From positions 1 to 17,853 of the forward strand of contig MGMR01000010.1 of assembly GCA_001796495.1 (NCBI GenBank): a stretch of DNA of 17,853 nt, read 5' to 3'. A program made the translations under genes and the position numbers. This stretch comes from Chloroflexi bacterium RBG_13_51_18. GTDB taxonomy: Bacteria > Chloroflexota > Dehalococcoidia > Dehalococcoidales > RBG-16-60-22. Positions 1 through 6,627 of this stretch are shown here, in pieces (within the stretch, counting starts at the first letter, position 1; each line of letters begins with the position of its first letter). The notes under the pieces are model-generated. The model was not told the origin of the DNA and ran no database searches. It was given only the letters and a program-made list of their open reading frames with translations.

Positions 1-779
1 AGTCTACAGCGCTCATGGCATCGCTGGAAGGCAGGGTAGGGGAGCCGCGCGCTAAATATATCCATACCTCGGAGCAGGGGCTGTGGGGTAGACCGAGCAA
101 CCTGAATAACGTGGAAACGTGGGCTAACGTGCCGCTCATTATCAATAAAGGCGCCGACTGGTATTCCAAAATCGGCACGCAAAACAGCAAGGGTACCAAG
201 ATTTTCGCGCTGGTAGGTAATATTACCAACACGGGACTGGTGGAAGTGCCGATGGGCACCACCTTGAGAGAAATCGTCTTCGATATCGGCGGGGGCATCC
301 CCAAGGGACGCAAGTTCAAAGCCGTGCAGACGGGCGGGCCCAGCGGCGGTATGATTCCGGAAAACCTGCTCGACCTGCCGGTGGACTTCGACGAGCTGAC
401 CAGAGCCGGCTCGATGATGGGTTCCGGCGGCATGATTGTCATGGACGAGAAGACCTGCATGGTGGACATGGCAAGGTACTATACCACTTTCCTCGAAGGG
501 GAGTCCTGCGGCAAGTGCCTGCCCTGCAGGGAAGGCCTGCGGCAAATGAAATATATACTCGACGGCATTTCGGAGGGGCGGGGTAAAGAGGGAGACATCC
601 AGCTTCTTGAAGAACTTTGCGCCACGCTGGTCGACGCCTCGCTCTGCCAGCTCGGGCAGTCCGCACCCAATCCGGTGATAAGCTCTATCAAACATTTCAG
701 AGATGAGTATGAAGCCCATATTAAAGAAAAGAAGTGCCCCGCCGGCGTCTGTAAATTTGAGGCGGTAAAAGTAAAATAA
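1..779 (+). CDS. NuoF/HydB-like NADH-binding flavoprotein, C-terminal part
   Basis: The reading frame is open to the left edge (frame of position 3), so the N-terminal Rossmann part that binds FMN and NADH lies outside the window. What remains matches the C-terminal half of the 51-kDa diaphorase subunit of complex I, NAD-linked [FeFe] hydrogenases and formate dehydrogenases. It opens with the LEGRVGEPR stretch, continues with an SLBB segment, and ends with the 4Fe-4S (N3-type) motif ESCGKCLPC. Numbered from the Met at position 15, the ligands are Cys165, Cys168, Cys171 and Cys211. The protein ends soon after CPAGVC. In hydrogenase-type relatives that motif leads into a two-cluster ferredoxin domain, which is missing here. 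The next gene starts 12 bases on and codes for an iron-sulfur partner, so this is an electron-input module. Whether it serves a hydrogenase, a formate dehydrogenase or another oxidoreductase cannot be told from this window. Confidence 0.93.
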   Translation, partial: STALMASLEGRVGEPRAKYIHTSEQGLWGRPSNLNNVETWANVPLIINKGADWYSKIGTQNSKGTKIFALVGNITNTGLVEVPMGTTLREIVFDIGGGIPKGRKFKAVQTGGPSGGMIPENLLDLPVDFDELTRAGSMMGSGGMIVMDEKTCMVDMARYYTTFLEGESCGKCLPCREGLRQMKYILDGISEGRGKEGDIQLLEELCATLVDASLCQLGQSAPNPVISSIKHFRDEYEAHIKEKKCPAGVCKFEAVKVK

Positions 780-791
780 GGATAAAAAGAG

Positions 792-1523
792 ATGGTAAAA
801 TTAACGATAAACGGTAGAAAAATTACAGCAGAAGCAGGCATCACATTGTTGGATGCCGCTAAGGCAAACAATATATATATACCCACCCTTTGTGCCAATG
901 AATCATTAGCGCCCTATGGCGCCTGCCGTCTTTGCCTGGTGGAAATAAAAACCGCCAAAGGACGGGAAAGACTTGTTACCTCATGTATCTATCTTGTTGA
1001 AGAAGGTCTAACGGTTCAGACAAACACGGAGAGGATACAAAAAATACGCCGTATGCTGCTGGAATTACTCCTGGCGAGATGTCCTGATTCTGAAGAAATA
1101 CAGGAGCTCGCGAAAAAGCTTGGAGTTGCAAAAACACGCTTCGTTAAGCAGTCCGGAAACAATAAGTGTATTCTCTGCGCTAACTGCGCGCGTACCTGTG
1201 AAGAGGTTGTCGGCGTGGCCGCTATAAGCTTATCTAAACGCGGCGTTGACCGGGAGCTCACGACTCCCTTCGGCGAAGATTTTTCCGAGGTCTGCATCGG
1301 GTGTGGCTCCTGCTCATATAGTTGCCCCACCGGCGCCATAACTATGACCGATAAAAAAGACACAAGAGTAATCAACTGGCCGCACAATACCATGGAATTT
1401 AAGCTTAGGAAATGCCCCAAATGCGGACAGTACTGGGCTCCCGAAAAACAGATTGAATACATCGCAAAAATATCAGGGACTCCGTTAACCGACTATGATA
1501 CTTGCTCTGACTGCCGGGATTAA
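792..1523 (+). CDS. 2Fe-2S/4Fe-4S electron-transfer subunit, HoxU/NuoG N-terminal-like
   Basis: A 243-residue iron-sulfur protein that should pass electrons from the preceding NADH-oxidising flavoprotein to a catalytic partner. A plant-type 2Fe-2S domain occupies residues 1-75 with Cys34, 45, 48 and 65. Two classical 4Fe-4S motifs follow: Cys126/129/132/136 and Cys168/171/174/178. Between them and the 2Fe-2S domain, where NuoG and HoxU normally carry a His-plus-three-Cys cluster motif, only Cys97 is present, so that cluster is probably absent. The C-terminus adds two CxxC pairs (Cys208/211 and Cys238/241), able to hold a zinc ion or another cluster. The protein is far shorter than NuoG and has no molybdopterin domain. 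The start is the first ATG after an AAGGA-like site 12 bases from the upstream stop. A strong terminator 27 bases after its stop makes it the last gene of the operon. Confidence 0.9.
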   Translation: MVKLTINGRKITAEAGITLLDAAKANNIYIPTLCANESLAPYGACRLCLVEIKTAKGRERLVTSCIYLVEEGLTVQTNTERIQKIRRMLLELLLARCPDSEEIQELAKKLGVAKTRFVKQSGNNKCILCANCARTCEEVVGVAAISLSKRGVDRELTTPFGEDFSEVCIGCGSCSYSCPTGAITMTDKKDTRVINWPHNTMEFKLRKCPKCGQYWAPEKQIEYIAKISGTPLTDYDTCSDCRD

Positions 1524-1549
1524 TTTCTATCGATACACCGGTCAACTTG

Positions 1550-1577
1550 AGAGGGGTGAAAAACCCCTCTTTTTTTA
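1550..1577 (+). terminator. Intrinsic terminator of the diaphorase operon
   Basis: A perfect 8-bp stem AGAGGGGT/ACCCCTCT (1550-1557 and 1563-1570) with a GAAAA loop is followed directly by a run of seven T (1570-1576). It sits 27 bases after the iron-sulfur subunit stop and just before the tRNA promoter, so it separates the two transcription units. Confidence 0.93.
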
Positions 1578-1606
1578 TTGCGTATAACCATTCTCTAGGC
1601 TATACT
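1578..1606 (+). promoter_or_regulatory. Sigma-70-type promoter for tRNA-Pro (and probably glpX)
   Basis: The elements are TTGCGT at 1578-1583, a 17-base spacer and TATACT at 1601-1606. Transcription would start a few bases before the mature tRNA 5' end at 1615. The -35 box is only a partial match to consensus; the -10 box and spacing are good. It lies immediately after the upstream terminator. Confidence 0.6.
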
Positions 1607-1614
1607 TTAACGGA

Positions 1615-1692
1615 CGGGGTGTAGCGCAGTTGGTTTAGCGCGCAGCGTTTGGGACGCTGAGGTCGGAGGTTCAAATCCTCTCACCCCGACCA
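1615..1692 (+). tRNA. tRNA-Pro (anticodon UGG)
   Basis: The gene folds into a full cloverleaf. The acceptor stem is CGGGGTG/CACCCCG (1615-1621 with 1682-1688), and the C at position 1 is typical of bacterial tRNA-Pro. The anticodon stem CAGCG/CGCTG encloses the loop TTTGGGA, giving anticodon TGG at 1650-1652. The T loop is TTCAAAT. The discriminator A1689 is followed by a genomically encoded CCA. The glpX start codon lies only 24 bases further on with no terminator between, so the two are probably co-transcribed and the tRNA released by processing. Confidence 0.96.
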
Positions 1693-1716
1693 TTAGAATG
1701 CGAGGCTTAATGTAAT

Positions 1717-2748
1717 ATGGATGAAAAAAATAATTACCGGCCTATGGAACGTAATATTGCGATGGAACTGGTGCGCGTTACAGAAGCCGCCGCTATGGCT
1801 GCGGCGCAGCATCTTGGTAAAGGGGATAAGGAACTGGTGGATGGGGCGGCCGTACATGCCATGCGCAACGTCCTCGGGTTTGTCCGTATGGATGGTATTG
1901 TTGTTATCGGTGAAGGGGAAAAAGATGAAGCGCCCATGCTTTATATCGGTGAGAAAATCGGTGATGGTTCGGACCCTAAAGTGGATATCGCGGTCGATCC
2001 TGTAGACGGTACTACCCTGACCGCTCGCGGGCTGTCCGGGGCGATTGCCGTAGTAGCGCTTTCTGCCCGCGGCACCATGCATTGCCCCCGCAACCTCGTA
2101 TACATGAACAAAATCGTTACCAGTTCTGAGGCCAAACACGTTCTCGATATAGACGCTCCGGTATCTGAAAACATCAGGAGAGTAGCCGCCGCTAAAGGTA
2201 AAAAAATATCCGAGATTACCGTAGTCGTGCTTGACCGGCCGCGCCATGATAAACTTTTAAAAGACATCCGCCACGCCGGCGCGAGGGTGAAACTCATCTC
2301 CGACGGTGATATAGCAGCATCTATCGAGGCTGCGCTGCCGGATACGGATGTGGATATGCTCATGGGGATCGGCGGCACGACGGAGGGCGTCCTTTCCGCC
2401 GCCGCCATACGCTGTATCGATGGCTGTATCCAGTGTAAAGGCTGGCCGCGCGACGAGAAGGAAAAGCAGGCCGCCATTGAGAGGGGTGACGACCTCAAGA
2501 AAGTTTATTGCACAGAAGACCTTATCAGCAGCGATGATGTCTTCTTTGCCGCAACCGGCGTTTCTACCGGCAACCTGCTGAAAGGCGTACGCTATTTCAG
2601 CGGGGGAGCTACTACCCAATCTATCGCGATGCGCGGCCGTTCCGGCACTTTACGCTGGGTAGACGCACGCCATAATTTTAGCAAGCTGGCAAAGCTGGAT
2701 GATACCAGTTATGTAAAAGATCGCAAGTGGTCACAAAGCTCCAAGTAA
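1717..2748 (+). CDS. glpX: Class II fructose-1,6-bisphosphatase
   Basis: A 343-residue protein of the GlpX family, cytoplasmic, which hydrolyses fructose 1,6-bisphosphate to fructose 6-phosphate in gluconeogenesis, using divalent metal. The family motifs are all visible: KGDKELVD with Asp37, GEGEKDEAPM at residues 65-74, the metal-binding DPVDGTT at 94-100, and GGTTEGV with Glu223. By analogy with E. coli GlpX, Asp37, one of the GEGE glutamates, Asp94, Asp97 and Glu223 are the likely metal ligands. Length is normal for the family. The ATG follows a GAGG-type ribosome site about 12 bases upstream. The tRNA-Pro gene ends 24 bases before it, and no separate promoter is obvious. For an anaerobe living on small organic acids, a GlpX enzyme fits a gluconeogenic lifestyle. 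Confidence 0.95.
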   Translation: MDEKNNYRPMERNIAMELVRVTEAAAMAAAQHLGKGDKELVDGAAVHAMRNVLGFVRMDGIVVIGEGEKDEAPMLYIGEKIGDGSDPKVDIAVDPVDGTTLTARGLSGAIAVVALSARGTMHCPRNLVYMNKIVTSSEAKHVLDIDAPVSENIRRVAAAKGKKISEITVVVLDRPRHDKLLKDIRHAGARVKLISDGDIAASIEAALPDTDVDMLMGIGGTTEGVLSAAAIRCIDGCIQCKGWPRDEKEKQAAIERGDDLKKVYCTEDLISSDDVFFAATGVSTGNLLKGVRYFSGGATTQSIAMRGRSGTLRWVDARHNFSKLAKLDDTSYVKDRKWSQSSK

Positions 2749-2766
2749 GCGCAAAGCTTGTGTATG

Positions 2767-2822
2767 GCGTTATTACATAATGCGACGGAGTATTAAATAT
2801 AACGGCGGAGTTATATACTCCG
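2767..2822. other. Convergent 3' junction with two weak hairpins
   Basis: Two inverted repeats lie between the ends of glpX (+) and the radical SAM gene (-). One is GCGTTAT/ATAATGC (2767-2773 with 2777-2783, one wobble pair, three-base loop). The other is CGGAGTAT/ATACTCCG (2786-2793 with 2815-2822), which overlaps the radical SAM stop codon. Neither is followed by a clear T run, so intrinsic termination is possible but not shown. Confidence 0.3.
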
Positions 2823-4193
2823 CAGCAGCATTCCCAGGCCCTTGAAATTCATGCGTATTTCCGCCAGGGAAGCGCAGCGCCGCAGTCTCTGCCAGATATA
2901 ACCGGGGCGCAGGTAAAATTCGCGGTAGGCTCGGCGTGTCCATATCTGAAGGTCCTCACGTTTTACCGTATCACTCTCAAAAACAGGTGTAGCCGGGTTA
3001 TCGGTACCGGCATAAACGAACTTTTCCCAGGCAATATTTTCTTTTTTGTCAAGCATGTAAATATCATACAACTCGGTGCCGGGGAAAGGGGTGGTGACGG
3101 AAAACTGGGCGAAATCTACCTTGAGTCTCTTCGCATACTCGATTGTTTGACGGATGGTCCCCGGGGTCTCACCGGGAGAACCGAGCATGAAATACCCGAC
3201 AACCTGCAGGCCCACCTTTCGGCTGTCACTGACCGCTGTTTCAACCTGTTCTAATGTAATATCTTTCTGGAGTATCTTTAATATATCCGGCGAAGCAGAT
3301 TCGATACCGTAAGCAACAGAATAACAGCCGGCCTGCTTCATGTGTTCCAGTAACTCTTTATCTACCAGATTTACCCGTGTCTCGCAAGTCCAAGCTATTT
3401 TAAGCTTTTGTTCGATAATTTTGTCGGCGATGGCATGGACGCGTTTTTTATCCAGCGTAAACGAATCGTCATAAAAAGCTATCTCTTTGATGCCGAATTT
3501 CTGCTGTAAATACCTCATTTCCTCAACAACACGCCCGGGACTCTGCGCCCGGAACCGACTGCCGAAGACGGGCTTGGAGCAATACGCACATCTATACGGG
3601 CAGCCGCGGCTGGTCACGATAGCCCCAAAGGGCATCGACCTGCCATGAGGGGGATGAGGCCGGTACTTCTTCCATGGCAGCAGGTGATAAGCAGGGTAGG
3701 GGAGCGAATCCATATCTGCATTCTTTCTCCTGTCTGCAGTATGGACTATCTTTCCTTCGACCGTATAACTGATACCGGCAACGCCGTCCATGGGTAGACC
3801 GTTTTCTATTGCCCGCAATAAGTCGATAACAGTTTCATCACCCTCTCCACGGACAACAACATCCACATCAGAAGATGATGCCAGCGTTTCTTCAGGCAGA
3901 AGTGTAACATGGGAACCGCCGATAATTATCTTGATAGCAGGTCTATCCCGCTTGAGGTAGCGCGCAATGCTTAACGCCGTCCCTATCGTCGGGGTCATCG
4001 CGGTAATACCCACAATATCCGCATCGGGGACAGCTTTACCAACATCTTCCGGCATTATCCCCAGGGCATTAGCATCCAGCAGACTGACGGTATATCCCTC
4101 TTTTTCCAATATAGCGGCTATTAAAGCCAGGCCTATTGGCGGCTGGGGATAACGGGTGGACTGCGGGGGATTTATCAACGTTATCTTAAGCAT
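2811..4193 (-). CDS. B12-binding-domain radical SAM protein
   Basis: A 460-residue member of the class B (BchE/cobalamin-dependent methylase-like) radical SAM group. Residues 1-135 form a B12-binding-like Rossmann domain starting MLKITLINPP and containing IIIGGSHVTLLPEE. The radical SAM core follows with the canonical CxxxCxxC at Cys198/202/205, in the setting TSRGCPYRCAYCSKP, which binds the 4Fe-4S cluster that cleaves S-adenosylmethionine. Later landmarks are FYDDSF and GIESASP. The usual cobalamin DxHxxG signature is not intact; the equivalent region reads DANALG near residue 40, so cobalamin may bind base-off or not at all. The substrate is unknown; relatives modify lipids, pigments and antibiotics. 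It follows the GT2 glycosyltransferase by 63 bases on the same strand, which hints at lipid or glycan modification, but that is inference. No clear Shine-Dalgarno site is seen before the ATG. Confidence 0.88.
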   Translation of the reverse strand: MLKITLINPPQSTRYPQPPIGLALIAAILEKEGYTVSLLDANALGIMPEDVGKAVPDADIVGITAMTPTIGTALSIARYLKRDRPAIKIIIGGSHVTLLPEETLASSSDVDVVVRGEGDETVIDLLRAIENGLPMDGVAGISYTVEGKIVHTADRRKNADMDSLPYPAYHLLPWKKYRPHPPHGRSMPFGAIVTSRGCPYRCAYCSKPVFGSRFRAQSPGRVVEEMRYLQQKFGIKEIAFYDDSFTLDKKRVHAIADKIIEQKLKIAWTCETRVNLVDKELLEHMKQAGCYSVAYGIESASPDILKILQKDITLEQVETAVSDSRKVGLQVVGYFMLGSPGETPGTIRQTIEYAKRLKVDFAQFSVTTPFPGTELYDIYMLDKKENIAWEKFVYAGTDNPATPVFESDTVKREDLQIWTRRAYREFYLRPGYIWQRLRRCASLAEIRMNFKGLGMLLRSI

Positions 4194-4256
4194 GTTTTAT
4201 ACCCGGTATTACCTCGTTAGGCATAATAAAGTCGATGTAGGTAAAAATGATAAAAC
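4194..4256 (-). other. Intercistronic gap bounded by an inverted repeat
   Basis: The 63-base spacer between the glycosyltransferase stop and the radical SAM start begins and ends with a 7-base inverted repeat (GTTTTAT at 4194-4200, ATAAAAC at 4250-4256). In the mRNA it could fold right against the downstream start codon. The arms are AT-rich, so chance is possible. Confidence 0.3.
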
Positions 4257-5123
4257 TTACTGCTTGTCTCTGGATAAAGCGCGGAGTATCAGACCGGTAA
4301 AGATGCTAAACATCCCTATGACTATAAATACAACCGCTACTAACGTGTTTCCCGTAGGCAATACTCTATATTCAGAATATAAGTTCAGCACTCTTATGCC
4401 AAAAATTAGGCCGATTATCAACATAATAAGGCCGCCCAGCCCGAAGAAAAACAAAGGACGTCTTTCTGATATCCAGACGAGTATCCTGGTAAATACGCCT
4501 AAACCATGCTTCACCGGATGCAGGGTAGAGCTGTCTTTACTGTAAGTTACTGATACGGGCACCTGAATAACTTTGAGGTTCTTCCTGGAAGCTTCCGCCA
4601 CAGTCTCGGCGGAAACGGCCATGCCGGTCTCCTTTAGTTTGAGTTCCTGTACGGCTTTCCGGGAAAAAGCCCTGAAACCGCATTCCGAATCGGTGAGTTT
4701 GTCTCCTGAAAGCATCTTAACGGAACGCAGAATAAGACGCTGACCGAGACGACGGTATAAAGGTATCTTTTTATCTTGTTCGTGGCGTGAACCGATAACA
4801 CAGTCGTAGCCTTCAAGGACAGGTTTGATTAGACTGGGTATTTCTTTCGGACTATGCTGGGCATCGGCATCGAGAATGACCAGAACATCGGGGTCGGACT
4901 TTTTAGCTTCAGTGAGAATTCTCTGGATAGCCGCTCCGTAACCCTTGTTTTTATCATGCTTGATGACCCTGGCGCCGGCCAGTTGAGCTATTTCAGCGGT
5001 GGCATCGGTGCTGCCGTCATCGACCACAATTACCTCGTCAACGTACTTACGCGTCTGCAGTACCAGCGTGCCGATATACTTCTCCTCGTTGAAGGCCGGC
5101 ATGCCGGCTATGATCTTAGGCAT
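4257..5123 (-). CDS. GT2 family glycosyltransferase with two C-terminal membrane helices
   Basis: A 288-residue family 2 glycosyltransferase of the dolichol/polyprenyl-phosphate sugar transferase (DPM1-like) type. The N-terminal GT-A fold shows IIAGMPAFNEE at the start, DDGSTD at residues 35-40 for nucleotide-sugar binding, and the metal-binding DADAQHSP beginning at Asp85. SECGFRAFSRKA around 146-157 is typical of this branch. Two hydrophobic helices at about 224-243 and 260-282 anchor it in the cytoplasmic membrane. The expected reaction is transfer of a sugar from a nucleotide donor to an isoprenoid phosphate carrier on the inner face. It is the first gene of a two-gene minus-strand unit with a radical SAM protein. 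The ATG lies exactly where transcription should start from the TATAAT box at 5130-5135, with no ribosome-binding site, suggesting a leaderless mRNA. Confidence 0.9.
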   Translation of the reverse strand: MPKIIAGMPAFNEEKYIGTLVLQTRKYVDEVIVVDDGSTDATAEIAQLAGARVIKHDKNKGYGAAIQRILTEAKKSDPDVLVILDADAQHSPKEIPSLIKPVLEGYDCVIGSRHEQDKKIPLYRRLGQRLILRSVKMLSGDKLTDSECGFRAFSRKAVQELKLKETGMAVSAETVAEASRKNLKVIQVPVSVTYSKDSSTLHPVKHGLGVFTRILVWISERRPLFFFGLGGLIMLIIGLIFGIRVLNLYSEYRVLPTGNTLVAVVFIVIGMFSIFTGLILRALSRDKQ

Positions 5124-5159
5124 TGTCTAATTATAACCTTGGCAGGATAGGGGAAGCAA
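5123..5159 (-). promoter_or_regulatory. Promoter with leaderless-type spacing for the glycosyltransferase gene
   Basis: On the minus strand a perfect TATAAT (5135-5130) is preceded by TTGCTT (5159-5154) at an 18-base spacing. Only six bases lie between the -10 box and the ATG at 5123, so the predicted transcript begins at or next to the start codon. No Shine-Dalgarno sequence is present. Confidence 0.6.
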
Positions 5160-5307
5160 GAGAAGTTATTGGTGAATGGTGTAGGTGTAAAAATGGAAGC
5201 TATACTGTTGTATCTATTTATCGGTCGTTGTAAAAATCCTAACCTGCTTGGTATCGTCTATACGTGTCAGACCTTCCCCATATATTTTTCCACGTACGAC
5301 ATTAGTC

Positions 5308-6441
5308 TCAATCCTCATTCAGCAGCGTCTTTATCAACGCATCGATTGCCTGGTCGCTGCAGTTTCCATCCAGTTGTTTACACCCGTTACACGGGGGTCT
5401 CTGCAATTCCTCGTGTGTATTCCATAATGCCCGTCCGGCCCCTCCAAAACATCGTAAGGGAAAAACCTTGACATTTAATTGCCTGGCCGCAGAATATTCC
5501 TCCTTGGTTCCATCATTTCCCCCTAAAATCAGCAACCATTCCTGGGGTTCCAGGTACCACTTGCGGAATTCAAGGAGCTGGGATTCCCATATCTCCTTAA
5601 ATCTATCATCAACGTCTAATTCTCTTAAGTCTCTATCTATAGGATAAATGCCGCCGATTTTATAGCGGTCGGTCGGCTGTTGGTTTTTCGTTATCCAGGC
5701 TATCGCCTCCGTAGTAACCACATTGCCGACGCTTTTCACCTGCGGGCAGGAACTGATACTGAATCCATGCTCCAGTAATCGCCTGGTTAATCTCGGCAAG
5801 AAAATTTTAGCTTTTTCCTGAAATTCGGATTCGGTCATTATGGTCTCTTTTTTACTTATTCCCTTTTTTTCTATATATACAGGAACATTTCCGGCAATAA
5901 AAACATCTCTTGTCTTGGCTAATTTAATAATTTCATTAGTTTCATCACATCTTAATAGATGTGTAGTCCTGACTTTTATACTGTCCCTCATTCTTTCGTT
6001 ATTCGACGGATTCTCTTGCAGATTGACTACATTGGTAAATAAGTCAATCAAATCATCCGTGTCAAACAACTTAAAAGCCTGAACCTGTTTACCGGGAGTA
6101 GACGCTTCGTCGACCGATACTTCCGCTACCATTGCCGGATACTTGGGCAGACCAAAAGCATCGGCTACACCTAACTCATAGACTACCCACGGTTTTCTTA
6201 TCGAATTTCTCGTATATATCGGGATAATACACGTGCTGTTTTTCATCCCATTAATGACTTGTTTTATCCACTCATCGCCGGCTTTTTCCTTTAGTGTAAT
6301 GGGAGCATAAAAAACATGATGTCCCATTTTTTCAAATAGTGTTTCGATATTCTTAACAATGGCTACATCTTCACTGGCGTGGCTTATAAATGCCGTGTAC
6401 TGTCTATCCGTTGGCTGTTCCATTTTCGTTTGTTTTTTCAT
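5308..6441 (-). CDS. TIR-SLOG fusion protein, candidate NADase-type immune effector
   Basis: A 377-residue two-domain protein. Residues 14-115 match a TIR domain: YTAFISHASED, VFYAP, a GDEWIKQVINGMKNS helix, IIPIYT, and KPWVVYELGVADAFG, where Glu89 sits at the place of the catalytic glutamate of NAD-cleaving TIRs. From about 178 to 345 the pattern is that of a SLOG (LOG/TRPM-like Rossmann) domain as in the Thoeris protein ThsA: DVFIAGNVP, a glycine-containing segment SVGNVVTTEAI, then LILGGNDGTKEEY (305-316) and FPLRCFGGAGRALWN. SLOG domains bind nucleotide-derived signals such as cyclic ADP-ribose variants. A short Cys-rich tail (Cys351, 354, 361) follows. The architecture suggests a TIR enzyme switched by a nucleotide ligand. 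The gene stands alone, is visibly AT-richer than its neighbours and lies near a tRNA gene. The start at 6441 is supported by AGGGG seven bases upstream; the Met codon at 6423 lacks such a site. Function in defence is inferred. Confidence 0.8.
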   Translation of the reverse strand: MKKQTKMEQPTDRQYTAFISHASEDVAIVKNIETLFEKMGHHVFYAPITLKEKAGDEWIKQVINGMKNSTCIIPIYTRNSIRKPWVVYELGVADAFGLPKYPAMVAEVSVDEASTPGKQVQAFKLFDTDDLIDLFTNVVNLQENPSNNERMRDSIKVRTTHLLRCDETNEIIKLAKTRDVFIAGNVPVYIEKKGISKKETIMTESEFQEKAKIFLPRLTRRLLEHGFSISSCPQVKSVGNVVTTEAIAWITKNQQPTDRYKIGGIYPIDRDLRELDVDDRFKEIWESQLLEFRKWYLEPQEWLLILGGNDGTKEEYSAARQLNVKVFPLRCFGGAGRALWNTHEELQRPPCNGCKQLDGNCSDQAIDALIKTLLNED

Positions 6442-6513
6442 TTTAGTGCCCCTATACCAGGCCCCCCGATACAGTTATCAGTAACAACCCAATATGTTAT
6501 TCAAGTATGGTTG

Positions 6514-6542
6514 ATTATATACCTAAACAATAGCATTATCAA
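6514..6542 (-). promoter_or_regulatory. Strong promoter for the TIR-SLOG gene
   Basis: Read on the minus strand: TTGATA (6542-6537), a 17-base spacer and a perfect TATAAT (6519-6514). Start of transcription would be near 6507, leaving a leader of about 65 bases that carries the AGGGG ribosome site. The match to consensus is among the best in the window, so the gene probably has its own transcript. Confidence 0.7.
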
Positions 6543-6584
6543 TGCGGCCTGCGCTTATATCTGTCTCTATCCTAAATCCCCCCT

Positions 6585-6613
6585 TTGACATCCCGTCCTT
6601 TTCCCGCTAAAAT
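6585..6613 (+). promoter_or_regulatory. Near-consensus promoter for tRNA-Gly
   Basis: A perfect TTGACA at 6585-6590, a 17-base spacer and TAAAAT at 6608-6613 place the transcription start about seven bases before the mature tRNA 5' end at 6628. It is divergent from the TIR-SLOG promoter, whose -35 box lies 43 bases to the left. Confidence 0.85.
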
Positions 6614-6627
6614 AAAGACTGCAAAGC

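Noticed and set aside
479..1462. Minus-strand open frames over the flavoprotein and iron-sulfur genes
   Set aside because: They are antisense to two well-conserved genes and have no recognisable motifs.
1693..2498. Long minus-strand open frames (1693-2247 and 1941-2498) over the GlpX gene
   Set aside because: They lie within a gene with all GlpX motifs, show no recognisable domain and have arginine- and serine-rich shadow composition.
5124..5307. Possible hidden gene or RNA between the glycosyltransferase promoter and the TIR-SLOG stop
   Set aside because: Apart from the promoter, only a weak TACGTG/CACGTA repeat with a long loop was found; no gene or clear terminator.
5169..5471. Plus-strand 100-residue frame at the end of the TIR-SLOG gene
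   Set aside because: It mostly overlaps the TIR-SLOG coding region in antisense and has no clear ribosome site or domain.
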